Part shown: piece by piece, positions 1 to 9,429 of the stretch
Layout of the letters: every line of letters starts with the position of its first letter
Position numbering within the stretch: the stretch's first letter is position 1
NCBI RefSeq assembly: GCF_000430845.1
Contig: NZ_AUMU01000003.1
Coordinates: forward strand, 291,594 to 355,593
Reading direction: 5' to 3'
Length of the DNA: 64,000 nucleotides
Origin: Chryseobacterium gregarium DSM 19109
Lineage (GTDB): Bacteria; Bacteroidota; Bacteroidia; Flavobacteriales; Weeksellaceae
The notes under the pieces: model-generated
The model's input: the letters and a program-made list of their open reading frames with translations, nothing else
What the model was told of the DNA's origin: nothing
Databases searched by the model: none
Position numbers and translations under genes: made by a program

Positions 1-909
1 GTTGTTGTTTCTCAATGCTCCCAGGTGGAACTGCTGCACCCATCCGAATGTATGGTAGGTTTCGCCCAGGAATAATAAAATAGCCGTTTTGAACTGGTTC
101 ACCTGTTTTTCGGCAATTACTTTTCCTGATAACTTATCCGTGAAAATGGTATTGACCTCTGCTTCCGAAGCTTCTTCAAAAGAAATATTGTTCAGTCCGT
201 GGTCGCAGAGCCTGCATCCGTTTTCGTGGAAATATTCAATCCTTTTAAGTAAAGCGTCACATAAAGTCTGGTAAGAATTGATTTCAATTCCTGCCGATTC
301 GCCTAATTTGGAAATATAATCTGCGAAATTGTGGTTTTCAATCAGGATCGCTTTATCCGGGCGGAATGCCGTGCTTACTTTAATCTCGAAATCACTTTTC
401 GCCAGATCCTGGTGATAATTTAAAATATCAGTCGGATCTTCTGTGGTACACAGAGATTCCACATCCATCATTTTCAGCAAACCTCTGGTCGACTTTTCCG
501 GGGTCTGAAGCTGTGCGGTGATGTTTTCATAGATTTCCGAGGCGTTGCTTTCATTCAGCAATTCGTCAATTCCGAAATATCTTTTCAGTTCCAGGTGGGT
601 CCAGTGATATAAAGGATTTCTCAGCGTGTGGGGAACCGTTCCGGCCCAGGCCTGGAATTTTTCTTTGTCGGAAGCGTCTCCGGTAATGAACTTTTCGTTC
701 ACGCCCATCGTACGCATGGCTCTCCATTTGTAATGGTCACCGGCAATCCAGACCTTAGAGATATTTTCGAAAACGGTGTCTTCTGCAATATCTTTAGGGA
801 TGAGGTGATTATGGTAATCGATAATCGGCTGCTTTTCTGCGTAGTTGAAGTACAGTTCTTCAGCGTATTTATTCTGTAATAAAAATTGATCTGTTATAAA
901 AGGTTTCAT
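1..909 (-). CDS. uxaC: Uronate isomerase (partial, N-terminal 303 residues)
   Basis: UxaC isomerises D-glucuronate to D-fructuronate and D-galacturonate to D-tagaturonate in the cytoplasm, the entry step for saturated uronates. I read the frame directly from the minus strand: it opens at the CAT ending at 909 with MKPFITDQFLLQNKYAEELY and continues open to the window edge. The segment IIDYHNHL contains the HxH metal pair (H33, H35) of the amidohydrolase superfamily, at the position usual for UxaC. The family is about 470 residues, so roughly a third is missing on the left. It lies 18 bases after kduD on the same strand and is probably the third gene of a kduI-kduD-uxaC operon. Confidence 0.92.
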   Translation of the reverse strand, partial: MKPFITDQFLLQNKYAEELYFNYAEKQPIIDYHNHLIPKDIAEDTVFENISKVWIAGDHYKWRAMRTMGVNEKFITGDASDKEKFQAWAGTVPHTLRNPLYHWTHLELKRYFGIDELLNESNASEIYENITAQLQTPEKSTRGLLKMMDVESLCTTEDPTDILNYHQDLAKSDFEIKVSTAFRPDKAILIENHNFADYISKLGESAGIEINSYQTLCDALLKRIEYFHENGCRLCDHGLNNISFEEASEAEVNTIFTDKLSGKVIAEKQVNQFKTAILLFLGETYHTFGWVQQFHLGALRNNN

Positions 910-927
910 TCTTTTCTTGTTCTGTGG

Positions 928-1710
928 TTATTCATTAGCCGGTTTTCCGATGGTCGCCAGAATTCCTCCGTCAACGTAAATAATCTGTCCGTTAATGAAC
1001 TTACTGGCATCGGAAGCTAAGAAAATAGCAGTCCCGGCAAGGTCTTCCGGGTTCCCCCATCTTCCTTCCGGCGTCCTGCTGATGATGAAATCATTGAACG
1101 GATGCCCGTCTACGCGGATAGGTTCCGTCTGGGAAGTGGCAAAATACCCGGGACCGATTCCGTTCACCTGAATGTTGTGTTTTGCCCATTCTGTTGCCAG
1201 GTTCTTGGTCAGCATTTTCAGTCCGCCTTTCGCAGAAGCGTAAGCCACTACATTATCCCGGCCCAGCTCGCTCATCATGGAGCAGATATTGATGATTTTT
1301 CCGGATCTCCTTTTGATCATGTGTTTGCCGACCAGCTTCGACATGATGAAAGGACCGGTTAGATCTACATCAATGACTTTTCTGAAGTCTTCTACTTCCA
1401 TATCAATGGCCGGAACACGCTTGATGATTCCTGCATTGTTGACCAGGATGTCTATTTTTCCGTGGGTAGCTTCCATAAGCGCTACTTTCTGGATGGCTTC
1501 CAGCTCGTCTGTAACATCAAAAATATAACCTGTTGCACGGTATCCTTTACTCCGGTAATACTCCAGTGCGGCTTCTAATTTAGAAGGGGTTGTACTTGTG
1601 ATGGCCAGTTCTGCCCCTGCTGCGGCCAGGCCTTCCGCCATGGCCATTCCCAAACCGTGGGTACCGCCTGTTACAACGGCTGTTTTGCCGGATAAATCAA
1701 ATAAATTCAT
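928..1710 (-). CDS. kduD: SDR-family 2-dehydro-3-deoxy-D-gluconate 5-dehydrogenase (KduD-like)
   Basis: KduD reduces 2,5-diketo-3-deoxygluconate to 2-keto-3-deoxygluconate with NAD(P)H, following KduI in the unsaturated-uronate pathway. The 260-residue protein is a classical short-chain dehydrogenase: nucleotide-binding TGGTHGLG at residues 14-21, NNAG at 91-94, and a catalytic Ser144, Tyr157, Lys161 set (YASAK). SDR sequence alone would also allow gluconate 5-dehydrogenase; the neighbour kduI only 7 bases upstream decides the call. There is no signal peptide, so it is cytoplasmic. It is co-transcribed with kduI and uxaC under the operator at 2606-2619. Confidence 0.88.
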   Translation of the reverse strand: MNLFDLSGKTAVVTGGTHGLGMAMAEGLAAAGAELAITSTTPSKLEAALEYYRSKGYRATGYIFDVTDELEAIQKVALMEATHGKIDILVNNAGIIKRVPAIDMEVEDFRKVIDVDLTGPFIMSKLVGKHMIKRRSGKIINICSMMSELGRDNVVAYASAKGGLKMLTKNLATEWAKHNIQVNGIGPGYFATSQTEPIRVDGHPFNDFIISRTPEGRWGNPEDLAGTAIFLASDASKFINGQIIYVDGGILATIGKPANE

Positions 1711-1717
1711 TGGGAAG

Positions 1718-2554
1718 TTACTTTAGTTCATTGGTTTTAACACCGTCCATATCGCCATAGTCCATATTTTCTCCGGCCATTCCCCAGATAAAGGTGTAGT
1801 TTGAAGTTCCGGCTCCTGAGTGGATTGACCATTCCGGAGACAGTACCGCCTGCCTGTTGGTCATAAAAATGTGGCGTGTTTCATCTGGCTGCCCCATAAA
1901 ATGGCTTACCGTCTGCCCTTCTTCAAGATCGAAATAGAAATAGGCTTCCATTCTTCTGGCGTGGCTATGTGCCGGCATTGTATTCCAGATGCTTCCCGGC
2001 TGAAGTTCCGTCATTCCCATCTGAAGCTGGCAGGTTTCCAGTACGCTGTTGACGATTAGTTTATTGATAACGCGTCGGTTGGCGTATTTTTCTTCACCCA
2101 GCTCTACAATCTCAGCTTCGTTTTTGGTGATCTTCTTTGTAGGGTAAGTATGGTGCGCAGGTGCAGAGTTGATGTAAAAATAAGGCTGTTCATTGCCTGT
2201 TCTTTCAAAAATAACTTCTTTCGCTCCTTTACCGATGTATAAAGCTTCTTTATTTCCAAGCTCATATACTTCGCCGTCTACGCTTACTTTTCCGGCACCG
2301 CCGACGTTGATAATGCCCAATTCTCTCCTGTCCAGGAAATGTGCTGCTTTCAGATCATCGGTAGGTTCCAGTTTCAGAGCTTTTGAGGAAGGCATAATAC
2401 CGCCTACAATAAGTCTATCATACATAGAATAAACCAGTTTTACCGTATCTTCATTAAATAAATCATGGATCAGAAATTCCCTTCTGAGATCTTCTGTAGT
2501 ATACTTTTTAACATCTTCAGGATGATGGGCGTAACGAAATTCCGAATTTGTCAT
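1718..2554 (-). CDS. kduI: 5-keto-4-deoxyuronate isomerase
   Basis: KduI converts 5-keto-4-deoxyuronate, the product of unsaturated galacturonate opening, to 2,5-diketo-3-deoxygluconate. It is a cupin-fold zinc enzyme. Zinc ligands are visible in PAHSHARRMEAYFYF (His, His, Glu) and in the later PEWSIHSGAG (His). I start at the ATG whose complement ends at 2554 (MTNSEFRYAHHPEDVKKYT), giving 278 residues, the family length. A longer reading from 2620 would begin inside the operator palindrome and add 22 unrelated residues. It is the first gene of the kduI-kduD-uxaC operon and is transcribed divergently from the susC gene at 3426. Confidence 0.93.
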   Translation of the reverse strand: MTNSEFRYAHHPEDVKKYTTEDLRREFLIHDLFNEDTVKLVYSMYDRLIVGGIMPSSKALKLEPTDDLKAAHFLDRRELGIINVGGAGKVSVDGEVYELGNKEALYIGKGAKEVIFERTGNEQPYFYINSAPAHHTYPTKKITKNEAEIVELGEEKYANRRVINKLIVNSVLETCQLQMGMTELQPGSIWNTMPAHSHARRMEAYFYFDLEEGQTVSHFMGQPDETRHIFMTNRQAVLSPEWSIHSGAGTSNYTFIWGMAGENMDYGDMDGVKTNELK

Positions 2555-2605
2555 ACTTTTTTTTACTTTCTTTATTGCGGTTTTATCAAAACCTGTTAAA
2601 CATTG

Positions 2606-2619
2606 CGTAATCGATTGCA
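2606..2619. promoter_or_regulatory. LacI-type operator, kduI side
   Basis: CGTAATCGATTGCA matches the window consensus TGCAATCGATTGCA at 12 of 14 positions, with a central CG. It sits 52 bases upstream of the kduI start and downstream of the promoter candidate at 2657-2690, a position suited to repression. The binding protein is not encoded in the window. Confidence 0.6.
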
Positions 2620-2656
2620 TAAAATTACACTAAATTGAGCAGAAATACTTGTGGGA

Positions 2657-2690
2657 TAAATATATAATTAATATTTAACCTGTTAACAAA
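2657..2690 (-). promoter_or_regulatory. Candidate Bacteroidetes-type promoter of kduI
   Basis: On the minus strand a TTTG (complement of 2687-2690) is followed after about 22 bases by TATATTTA (complement of 2657-2664), one mismatch from TAnnTTTG. The operator lies just downstream. AT-rich sequence makes chance matches easy. Confidence 0.35.
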
Positions 2691-3229
2691 AATTTAATTT
2701 TAATTTTCAATAAACTAAAAATCAATTATTTAAAACTAAAAACTAAAACAAACCAGGTAGAAATAATGCCTGAAAACATTATTTTCTTTTACCAAAATCG
2801 ATATTAAGTTATGATACAGTTTTAAAATATGCATAATATTTTGCCATGGTATCGGACTGTTGATTTAGCAATAATAATATTATTTACATCATTATATAAC
2901 TCATAATATACAATAAATTTAACAATCAGATAATCCTGAAGAAATTATTCAGAAAAAGATGATAAAAATCAGGAAAAAGTTAAAATACTTCCCTTTGAAT
3001 GTTAATTTCGGGACATTATCAAAGCTAAAATCCATATCATTTTAAGGAAATTTTAATATGTTAAAAGTAAATTGATTGATTTTTATATTAGATTAAATAA
3101 TATATTCATTATTAGTTTACGGTACATAATGTAATAAAAATCAATTATTTAAATATAATATTCAAACATTATTCTATCCGTTATGAAGTATCGAAAAAAA
3201 TTATTTAATGAAAAAATAACATTTTTTTC

Positions 3230-3259
3230 TTTGCATATTGTAAAATAATATTAGTTTAG
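3230..3259 (+). promoter_or_regulatory. Candidate Bacteroidetes-type promoter of the first susC
   Basis: TTTG at 3230-3233 and TAGTTTAG at 3252-3259 (one mismatch from TAnnTTTG) are 18 bases apart, close to the usual -33/-7 spacing. The predicted start near 3266 is followed by the operator at 3288-3301, so a bound repressor would block the transcript. Confidence 0.4.
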
Positions 3260-3287
3260 GAGGCATAATATTTACTGTGAAACATTA

Positions 3288-3301
3288 CGCAATCGATTGC
3301 A
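3288..3301. promoter_or_regulatory. LacI-type operator, susC side
   Basis: CGCAATCGATTGCA matches TGCAATCGATTGCA at 13 of 14 positions. It lies 124 bases upstream of the susC start and 682 bases (centre to centre) from the kduI-side copy. Confidence 0.65.
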
Positions 3302-3425
3302 CTCTATGCGTGATTATTTTCCTGAAAATAAATACTACTAAAAAACAGCAGCATACTTAAAAAATCCACAACGAACAGAGATTGAAAAATCTTCAACCAA
3401 AAATTAAAACTATAAGGATACTTAA

Positions 3426-6400
3426 ATGGATAAAAAAGTACATTCAATAAAATGGTTATATCTAACTGTTTTTCTACTTCCTGTCCTTGCCATGGCTCAA
3501 GAGAAAGGAACAAAGAAAGAAAAGGAAACCCAGATCGACGAAGTAGTTTTGGTAGGCTACACCAAGGTTTCTAAAAAAGATGTGACCAATGCCGTTTCTT
3601 CGGTGAAGGCGGAGGCAATTAAGGATATGCCGTCTACCAATGCGGCCGAAGCCATTCAGGGAAGAATGGCAGGGGTAAAAGTAGCATTAAGTGAAGGTGC
3701 CCCGGGCGCTGACGTAGATATCATCGTCAGGGGAGGAAACTCCATTACGGGGAGCAATGCACCGCTCTACATTGTAGACGGCATTCAGATGGATAATGCC
3801 CTGACGATTCTGTCACCGAAAGAAATCGAATCGATCGAAGTACTGAAAGATGCTTCTTCTACCAGCATCTTCGGAGCGAGAGGGGCCAACGGGGTGGTTT
3901 TGATTACCACTAAAGGAGGCCGTAAAAGAGCTAAAACATCCATTAATTACAATGGGTTTTTAGGCGTAAGAAAAATCCAGAATACGATTGATGTATTAGA
4001 TCCGTATCAATATGTACTGTATCAGTATGAAGTGTACAACAAAGGAGGTGTACAAACTGATATTGATGCTTTTGTTACAAGATATGGCCCGTACGATCAG
4101 TTGGCAACGAAATACAGAGACATCAAGAAAAGAGACTGGCAGGATGAAGTTTTCGGCAGGGAAGCCTTCAACTTTACCCACAACGTTTCCGTTACCGGAG
4201 GATCTGACAATTCATCTTTTTCCTTATCACTAAACAATGTAAAGGAAGACGGGATTATGATCGGTTCCGGATTTAAAAGAAATATGGCCAACTTCAAATA
4301 CGATTATGATCTTTCCAAGAAAGTAAGCATGACTTTGAATGCCAGATACAGCAGGCAGACGATCTTCGGAGCAGGGACCTCTTCTACCGGTTCCCAGAGT
4401 AACAACAGGCTGAGAAATGCAGTAAGGTACCAGCCTTTCGAAGGAGGTCCGGCTTCAAATATAGATGACTTCGACCCATTGTTTGCCAATGAAACCAATC
4501 TGGTAAACCCTATCCTTTTAGCGAATAACGAGGTGAGAGAAAACGGTAGAAACGATTTGCTCCTTAACGGAATCCTGGAATATAAAATCAGTAAAGACTT
4601 TACCTTCAGAAGTGTCATCGGATATGTACAGAGAGATGAAGAAATCAATCAGTTTTCAGGAACGATCACCAGCCTTGCAAGACAGAATAATGACCAGCCT
4701 GTCGTTTTCCTGAGCAAAACACAGTCTAGAAGAATCACCAATACCAATACCTTAAATTTCAGAAAGACACTGGGAAACCATAAATTAGATTTACTGGCAG
4801 GACAGGAAACGGTGAAAACAGATGCCGAGAGCTTAACAATGAATATCAAATGGCTTCCAAGATCAATAACTCCCCAGGAGGCGTTTGCCAACATCCAGTC
4901 GGTTAACGCACCATCAGGACTGGTTCAGGATGCTCCGCGAACCAACGTTTTACCAGACCGGATCGTATCATTTTTCGGGAGGGCCAATTATATCTATAAA
5001 AATAAATATATTGTAACCGCATCCATGAGAGTGGACGGATCCAGTGTATTCGGGCCCGGAAACAGATGGGGATATTTCCCTGCCGCTTCCGTAGCATGGA
5101 AAATCGGCGAAGAAAATTTCTTAAAAGACAGCAAAACGGTCAGTGACCTGAAGCTCCGTGCAGGATACGGTTTATCCGGAAACAACAGAATTCAGGCTTT
5201 TCTGTACAATACATTCTATACCACGTCATCTGATTACGGATATGCCTTCGGAAGTAATGTAACACCAGGTGCTACAACCGGAAATATTATGTCAAATCCA
5301 GCTGTAAAATGGGAATCGGCTTCTTCTAAAAATATCGGTTTGGATTTTGGTTTATTTAAAGGAAGAATATATGGCACGCTTGATCTCTATCAGACCGATA
5401 CCAATGATTTATTGCTTTTGGCAAAAATCCCTCAGACTACCGGTTATGAATTCCAATTTCAAAATTCAGGAAGCACCACCAATAAAGGGATTGAATTCTC
5501 TGTAGGGGGCACCATCATCAATAAAGAGAACTTTAACTGGAAGATGGATGCGAATATATCCTCAAACAGAAACATTATCAAAAGTTTAGGAGCCAGCGGA
5601 TCTGCAAGTGCTAATTTTTACTTTTATCCTTCAGGCTGGCAGAATAATTTAAATGACTTCCTGGTACAGGTAGGCAAACCGGTGGGTACGTACTGGGGCT
5701 ATGTAACGGCCGGAAGATATGAGATCAGTGATTTCGATTATAATGCCACAACCCAGATATATACCCTTAAAGCTGGTGTACCGAATGCGTCAGCCGCTGC
5801 CAATGGGGCAAAGCCTATACAGCCGGGAGACCTTAAACTTCAGGACCTGAACGGCGACGGTGTTATCGACAATAATGACATGACCGATCTGGGAAGCGCT
5901 CAGCCTAAAGCCTACGGTGGTTTCAGCCAGACTTTCCGGTATAAAAACTGGGATATGAGCATGATGTTCAATTTCTCGATCGGGAATAAAGTATACAACG
6001 CCAACAAGATTGAATACTCCACCCAGTATTTATATCGGGACAACAACATGCTGGCTGAAGTGGCTGACCGATGGAAATGGTTTAACGATGCCGGGGAAAA
6101 AGTAAATGACCCGACAGCCTTAGCTGCATTAAATGCCAATACTACCGGATGGACTCCTCCGGCAGGTGCCTATTTCCTGCATTCTTATGCGATTGAGGAC
6201 GGATCTTTCCTGAGATTAAACAACATTACGTTGGGATATTCCTTAGGGAAAGAATTTACCAAGCAGTTAGGCCTTTCAAATTTCAGGCTGTATTTTACCA
6301 TGAACAACGTATTTACCATAACAGGATATTCCGGATATGACCCTGAAGCAAATACCAGAAGGAATCCTTTAACGCCCGGTGTAGATTATGCCGCATACCC

Positions 6401-6443
6401 ACGCAGCCGGTTTATTTTATCCGGAGTTGATATCACTTTTTAA
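3426..6443 (+). CDS. SusC/RagA-type TonB-dependent outer-membrane glycan transporter
   Basis: A 1005-residue outer-membrane barrel that imports oligosaccharides, driven by TonB. The N-terminus is a signal peptide ending near AMAQ, residues 22-25. The TonB-box-like IDEVVLVGYTKV follows within about 15 residues, then the plug (LQGRMAGV-type segment AEAIQGRMAGVKV, and LYIVDGIQMDNAL, IESIEVLKDASS, GARGANGVVLITTK), then the barrel ending in VDITF with the terminal aromatic typical of barrels. The carboxypeptidase-like domain that usually precedes the plug in SusC proteins is absent. It is followed by its SusD partner after 11 bases. Its position after the operator at 3288-3301 and before pectinases suggests a homogalacturonan or RG-I oligosaccharide substrate. 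Confidence 0.93.
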   Translation: MDKKVHSIKWLYLTVFLLPVLAMAQEKGTKKEKETQIDEVVLVGYTKVSKKDVTNAVSSVKAEAIKDMPSTNAAEAIQGRMAGVKVALSEGAPGADVDIIVRGGNSITGSNAPLYIVDGIQMDNALTILSPKEIESIEVLKDASSTSIFGARGANGVVLITTKGGRKRAKTSINYNGFLGVRKIQNTIDVLDPYQYVLYQYEVYNKGGVQTDIDAFVTRYGPYDQLATKYRDIKKRDWQDEVFGREAFNFTHNVSVTGGSDNSSFSLSLNNVKEDGIMIGSGFKRNMANFKYDYDLSKKVSMTLNARYSRQTIFGAGTSSTGSQSNNRLRNAVRYQPFEGGPASNIDDFDPLFANETNLVNPILLANNEVRENGRNDLLLNGILEYKISKDFTFRSVIGYVQRDEEINQFSGTITSLARQNNDQPVVFLSKTQSRRITNTNTLNFRKTLGNHKLDLLAGQETVKTDAESLTMNIKWLPRSITPQEAFANIQSVNAPSGLVQDAPRTNVLPDRIVSFFGRANYIYKNKYIVTASMRVDGSSVFGPGNRWGYFPAASVAWKIGEENFLKDSKTVSDLKLRAGYGLSGNNRIQAFLYNTFYTTSSDYGYAFGSNVTPGATTGNIMSNPAVKWESASSKNIGLDFGLFKGRIYGTLDLYQTDTNDLLLLAKIPQTTGYEFQFQNSGSTTNKGIEFSVGGTIINKENFNWKMDANISSNRNIIKSLGASGSASANFYFYPSGWQNNLNDFLVQVGKPVGTYWGYVTAGRYEISDFDYNATTQIYTLKAGVPNASAAANGAKPIQPGDLKLQDLNGDGVIDNNDMTDLGSAQPKAYGGFSQTFRYKNWDMSMMFNFSIGNKVYNANKIEYSTQYLYRDNNMLAEVADRWKWFNDAGEKVNDPTALAALNANTTGWTPPAGAYFLHSYAIEDGSFLRLNNITLGYSLGKEFTKQLGLSNFRLYFTMNNVFTITGYSGYDPEANTRRNPLTPGVDYAAYPRSRFILSGVDITF

Positions 6444-6454
6444 ATTCTACTATT

Positions 6455-8278
6455 ATGAAGAAAAATAAATTTTTAGCTATTCTATTTTCCGTTATCGGGC
6501 TGATATCTTTAAATTCATGTGAAGAATATCTGGATGTAGAAAGTTTATCCAATACCGCTGAGCAACAGCAATTCGACTCCGCATCCGATACGTTTTCAGC
6601 ACTGGTGGGAGTTTACAACGCTACGATGGGTGACAACACCTACGGCCAGAGAATGAACCTGATCCTTACACAGTCCGGGGACGACTTCAGAACTTCCGGG
6701 GATTATAATGCCAATGACAGAAGAGGAATCAGCTGCTTCGGCGCGATACCTACCAATACAGAACTGATAAGACCGTTCTTAGATACCTATGCAGGGATTG
6801 AAAGAGCCAATCTTGTGATCAAGAACATTCCGCTTTCCCAAGTATACCAGACAGGTTCTGCAGCAGACAAAAAATTAATGGACCGTTATCTGGGGGAAGC
6901 TTTAACCCTGAGAGCCCATTTTTATTATGACCTGATTAAAAACTGGGGCGATGTCCCGTTTCAGGACATTCCGTCCGCAGACCTTCCTGATTTGTATCTT
7001 GCAAAAACGGACAGGGATATCATCTATGATAAAATTCTTGATGATTTATTAAAAGCAGAAAACCTTGTACCCTGGAGATCTGAAGGCGGAACGACCGCCC
7101 AAAGAATTTCAAAAGGCGCTGTAAAAGGTTTAAGAGCAAGGATCGCTTTATCAAGAGCAGGATATTCTTTAAGAAGAAACCCGCAGCAGATGTTACAGGG
7201 TTCCAATCCGCAGAAATATTATCAGATCGCTTACGATGAGTGCAAAGACATCATGACTTCCGGGCAGCACCAGCTGAACCCTAGCTATGAAGGATTATTC
7301 AGATCACTGCATACCAATACCCAGGATGCTACGAATGAAGTAATTTATGCCATCGGCGCCTTCGGAGGGAACTCAAGAACAGACAGTAAAATCGGGTATT
7401 ACAACGGGGTGAGACATGATGATACCGACTGGAAATCTTCCGGCGGAATCAGTGCCATTCCTGTCTATTTCTATGAGTTTACCAAATATGATGTAAGAAG
7501 AGACGTAAATATCGCCATCTTCAGGGTGAACACCACAAAACAGGAAGAACTTCAGACCTCTATCAACTGGAATGACGGGAAATTCAGAAAATCCTGGTCA
7601 TCGATTACCGGAACTTCACAGAACCTAGGAATCGACTGGCCATTGTTAAGATATTCTGATATCCTGTTGATGTTTGCCGAAGCCGATAACGAATTAAACA
7701 GCGGACCGTCTGCACAGGCAGTAAATGCCGTGTTGTCCGTAAGACAGAGAGCATATGCAGGAAACCTGGGCGAGGTGGGAACCATCCCTACAGATAAAAC
7801 AGGATTCTTCAACTTTTTGGTAAAGGAAAGACAGCTGGAATTTGGCGGCGAAGGACTGAGAAAATATGACCTGATCCGTTGGAATCTTTTGGAAACCAAA
7901 ATTAACGAAACAAAAACCAAGCTTACCCAGTTCATGAACGGTACCGGTGCTTATGCCAACGTTCCGGAATACATTTTCTATAAAAAAGTAGCGTATACGC
8001 CTACCAAAACAGCTCAGCAAAACGTTACGGATATCGATTTCTATACTGCAGCAGGCGTTGCAAAAACAGATATTTTCTACAGCCCTAACCAAAGTGTGGC
8101 AACGCCATCCGGATATACGAAGGTTAACTGGAGACTGGCGATGACGCAGCCCTACATCAGTGGAGATCCCGTAAAGAGTTATGCATATTATTTCCAGCCC
8201 AACAGGAAAGAACTGCTTCCGCTGGCTTTAGACGTTGTTAATTCCAACTATAATCTTACCCAGGATTACGGGTACTAG
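6455..8278 (+). CDS. SusD/RagB-type surface glycan-binding lipoprotein
   Basis: A 607-residue lipoprotein that forms the lid of the SusC transporter and binds glycan at the cell surface. The signal peptide MKKNKFLAILFSVIGLISL ends in a lipobox (LNSC, Cys22). The SusD signature is clear: EEYLDVESLSN at the mature start, then the helical region with ERANLVIKNIP, GEALTLRAHFYYDLIKNWGDVPF, and the C-terminal LRYSDILLMFAEADNEL, VNAVLSVRQRAY and RQLEFGGEGLRKYDLIRW. It sits 11 bases after susC, so the two are translated from one message. A strong hairpin follows at 8309-8352, before the enzyme genes. Confidence 0.93.
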   Translation: MKKNKFLAILFSVIGLISLNSCEEYLDVESLSNTAEQQQFDSASDTFSALVGVYNATMGDNTYGQRMNLILTQSGDDFRTSGDYNANDRRGISCFGAIPTNTELIRPFLDTYAGIERANLVIKNIPLSQVYQTGSAADKKLMDRYLGEALTLRAHFYYDLIKNWGDVPFQDIPSADLPDLYLAKTDRDIIYDKILDDLLKAENLVPWRSEGGTTAQRISKGAVKGLRARIALSRAGYSLRRNPQQMLQGSNPQKYYQIAYDECKDIMTSGQHQLNPSYEGLFRSLHTNTQDATNEVIYAIGAFGGNSRTDSKIGYYNGVRHDDTDWKSSGGISAIPVYFYEFTKYDVRRDVNIAIFRVNTTKQEELQTSINWNDGKFRKSWSSITGTSQNLGIDWPLLRYSDILLMFAEADNELNSGPSAQAVNAVLSVRQRAYAGNLGEVGTIPTDKTGFFNFLVKERQLEFGGEGLRKYDLIRWNLLETKINETKTKLTQFMNGTGAYANVPEYIFYKKVAYTPTKTAQQNVTDIDFYTAAGVAKTDIFYSPNQSVATPSGYTKVNWRLAMTQPYISGDPVKSYAYYFQPNRKELLPLALDVVNSNYNLTQDYGY

Positions 8279-8308
8279 ATAAAAATTACATTCATATTTA
8301 TTTTAAGA

Positions 8309-8352
8309 AAATACAGGCTTTTCCTCTTTAAAAAGGATAAGTCTGTATTTTA
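8309..8352 (+). terminator. Hairpin between susD and the first pectinase gene
   Basis: A 13-base stem (8309-8321 with 8340-8352, one G-T pair) encloses an 18-base loop, and its 3' arm ends in a T run. It is a terminator or attenuator that could let susCD be made in excess of the downstream enzymes, since no other promoter is obvious before 8369. Confidence 0.6.
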
Positions 8353-8368
8353 ACTAAAAAATCTTTCA

Positions 8369-9391
8369 ATGAAAGCTTCCGGTTATATTAAAATTTTTAA
8401 AGTTATTTCAGCTTTTTCGATCGTGCTCATCAGCCCTCTTTCTTTTAAAACCAATGAGAAATTAATCGTGGTTTCAAAAGACGGAAAAAGCAATTTTACC
8501 ACAGTACAGCAGGCCATCGATGCCGTTGAAAACGCTTCTTCCGCAAGAACGAAAATTTTTATCAAAGCAGGAATATATAAAGAGAAGATTATCATTCCCG
8601 AAACAAAAAGAGCCATTTTCCTGGAAGGAGAAGATCCTGAACACACCATCATTACTTACGATGATTTTGCTTCAAAAAAGAATCAGGAAGGCAAAGAAAT
8701 CGGCACAACGGGTTCTTCAACCATTTTTATTTACTCAAATAATTTTACGGCAAAAAATATTTCATTTGAAAACAGTTCGGGAAGAGTCGGACAGGCCGTT
8801 GCGGTGCTGACTTCGGGCGACAGAATTTCTTTTGAAAACTGCAGGTTCCTGGGACATCAGGATACTTTATATTTAAAAGGTGTTCAGGATTCGCCGGATA
8901 AAACAAAACCTTCAAGGAATTATTTTAACAACTGCTACATCGAAGGCACCACCGATTATATTTTCGGAGCCGGAACAGCCGTTTTTGAAAACTGCACCAT
9001 TTATTCCAAAGAAACCGCAAGCTATGTTACGGCCGCTTCCACTCCAAAGGAAAACGAATTTGGATTCGTTTTTATCAATTCAAAAATTACCGGAAATGCT
9101 AAAGAAAACTCCGTTTATTTAGGAAGACCATGGAGGCCTTTTGCCAAAACGGTGTATATTGACTGCGAAATTAATTCCACTATAAAGCCTGGAGGCTGGC
9201 ACAACTGGAACAAGCCCGATACGGAAAAGACAACTTTCTATGCAGAATTCAATTCCAAAGGAGCCGGAGCCCATACTTCAGAAAGAGTTTCATGGTCACA
9301 TCAATTAACCGAAGAAGAAAGAAAAAAATATACAGCAGACAATATTCTGAAAGGAAAAGACAACTGGAACGTAAAAAAGAGTTTAAAATAA
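8369..9391 (+). CDS. Pectin methylesterase (CE8)
   Basis: Removes methyl groups from galacturonate residues of homogalacturonan, which prepares the chain for pectate lyases. The 340-residue protein has an N-terminal hydrophobic export signal (about residues 8-26) and the right-handed parallel beta-helix of CE8. The catalytic residues are visible: Asp165 in GHQDTLY, Asp196 in TTDYIFG and Arg253 in LGRPWRPF. Its C-terminal coding end is followed closely by the PL1 gene at 9430. A second, divergent CE8 gene lies at 18805, which suggests different substrate patterns or localisation. Confidence 0.93.
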   Translation: MKASGYIKIFKVISAFSIVLISPLSFKTNEKLIVVSKDGKSNFTTVQQAIDAVENASSARTKIFIKAGIYKEKIIIPETKRAIFLEGEDPEHTIITYDDFASKKNQEGKEIGTTGSSTIFIYSNNFTAKNISFENSSGRVGQAVAVLTSGDRISFENCRFLGHQDTLYLKGVQDSPDKTKPSRNYFNNCYIEGTTDYIFGAGTAVFENCTIYSKETASYVTAASTPKENEFGFVFINSKITGNAKENSVYLGRPWRPFAKTVYIDCEINSTIKPGGWHNWNKPDTEKTTFYAEFNSKGAGAHTSERVSWSHQLTEEERKKYTADNILKGKDNWNVKKSLK

Positions 9392-9429
9392 TCCATAAAA
9401 AACTTCAACACCAAAGAAATTTTTCAGGT

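Larger units (their letters stand above)
2555..3425. other. 871-base divergent control region between kduI and susC
   Basis: This very AT-rich stretch contains no credible gene; the only long open frame is antisense and overlaps susC. It holds two LacI-type operator palindromes, one near each divergent gene (2606-2619 and 3288-3301), and a promoter candidate on each side. The central part, about 2700-3200, shows only low-complexity A/T runs. Confidence 0.7.

Noticed and set aside
2555..2620. Longer kduI reading from 2620
   Set aside because: It starts within the operator palindrome, adds 22 residues not expected in KduI, and the 2554 start gives the usual 278 residues.
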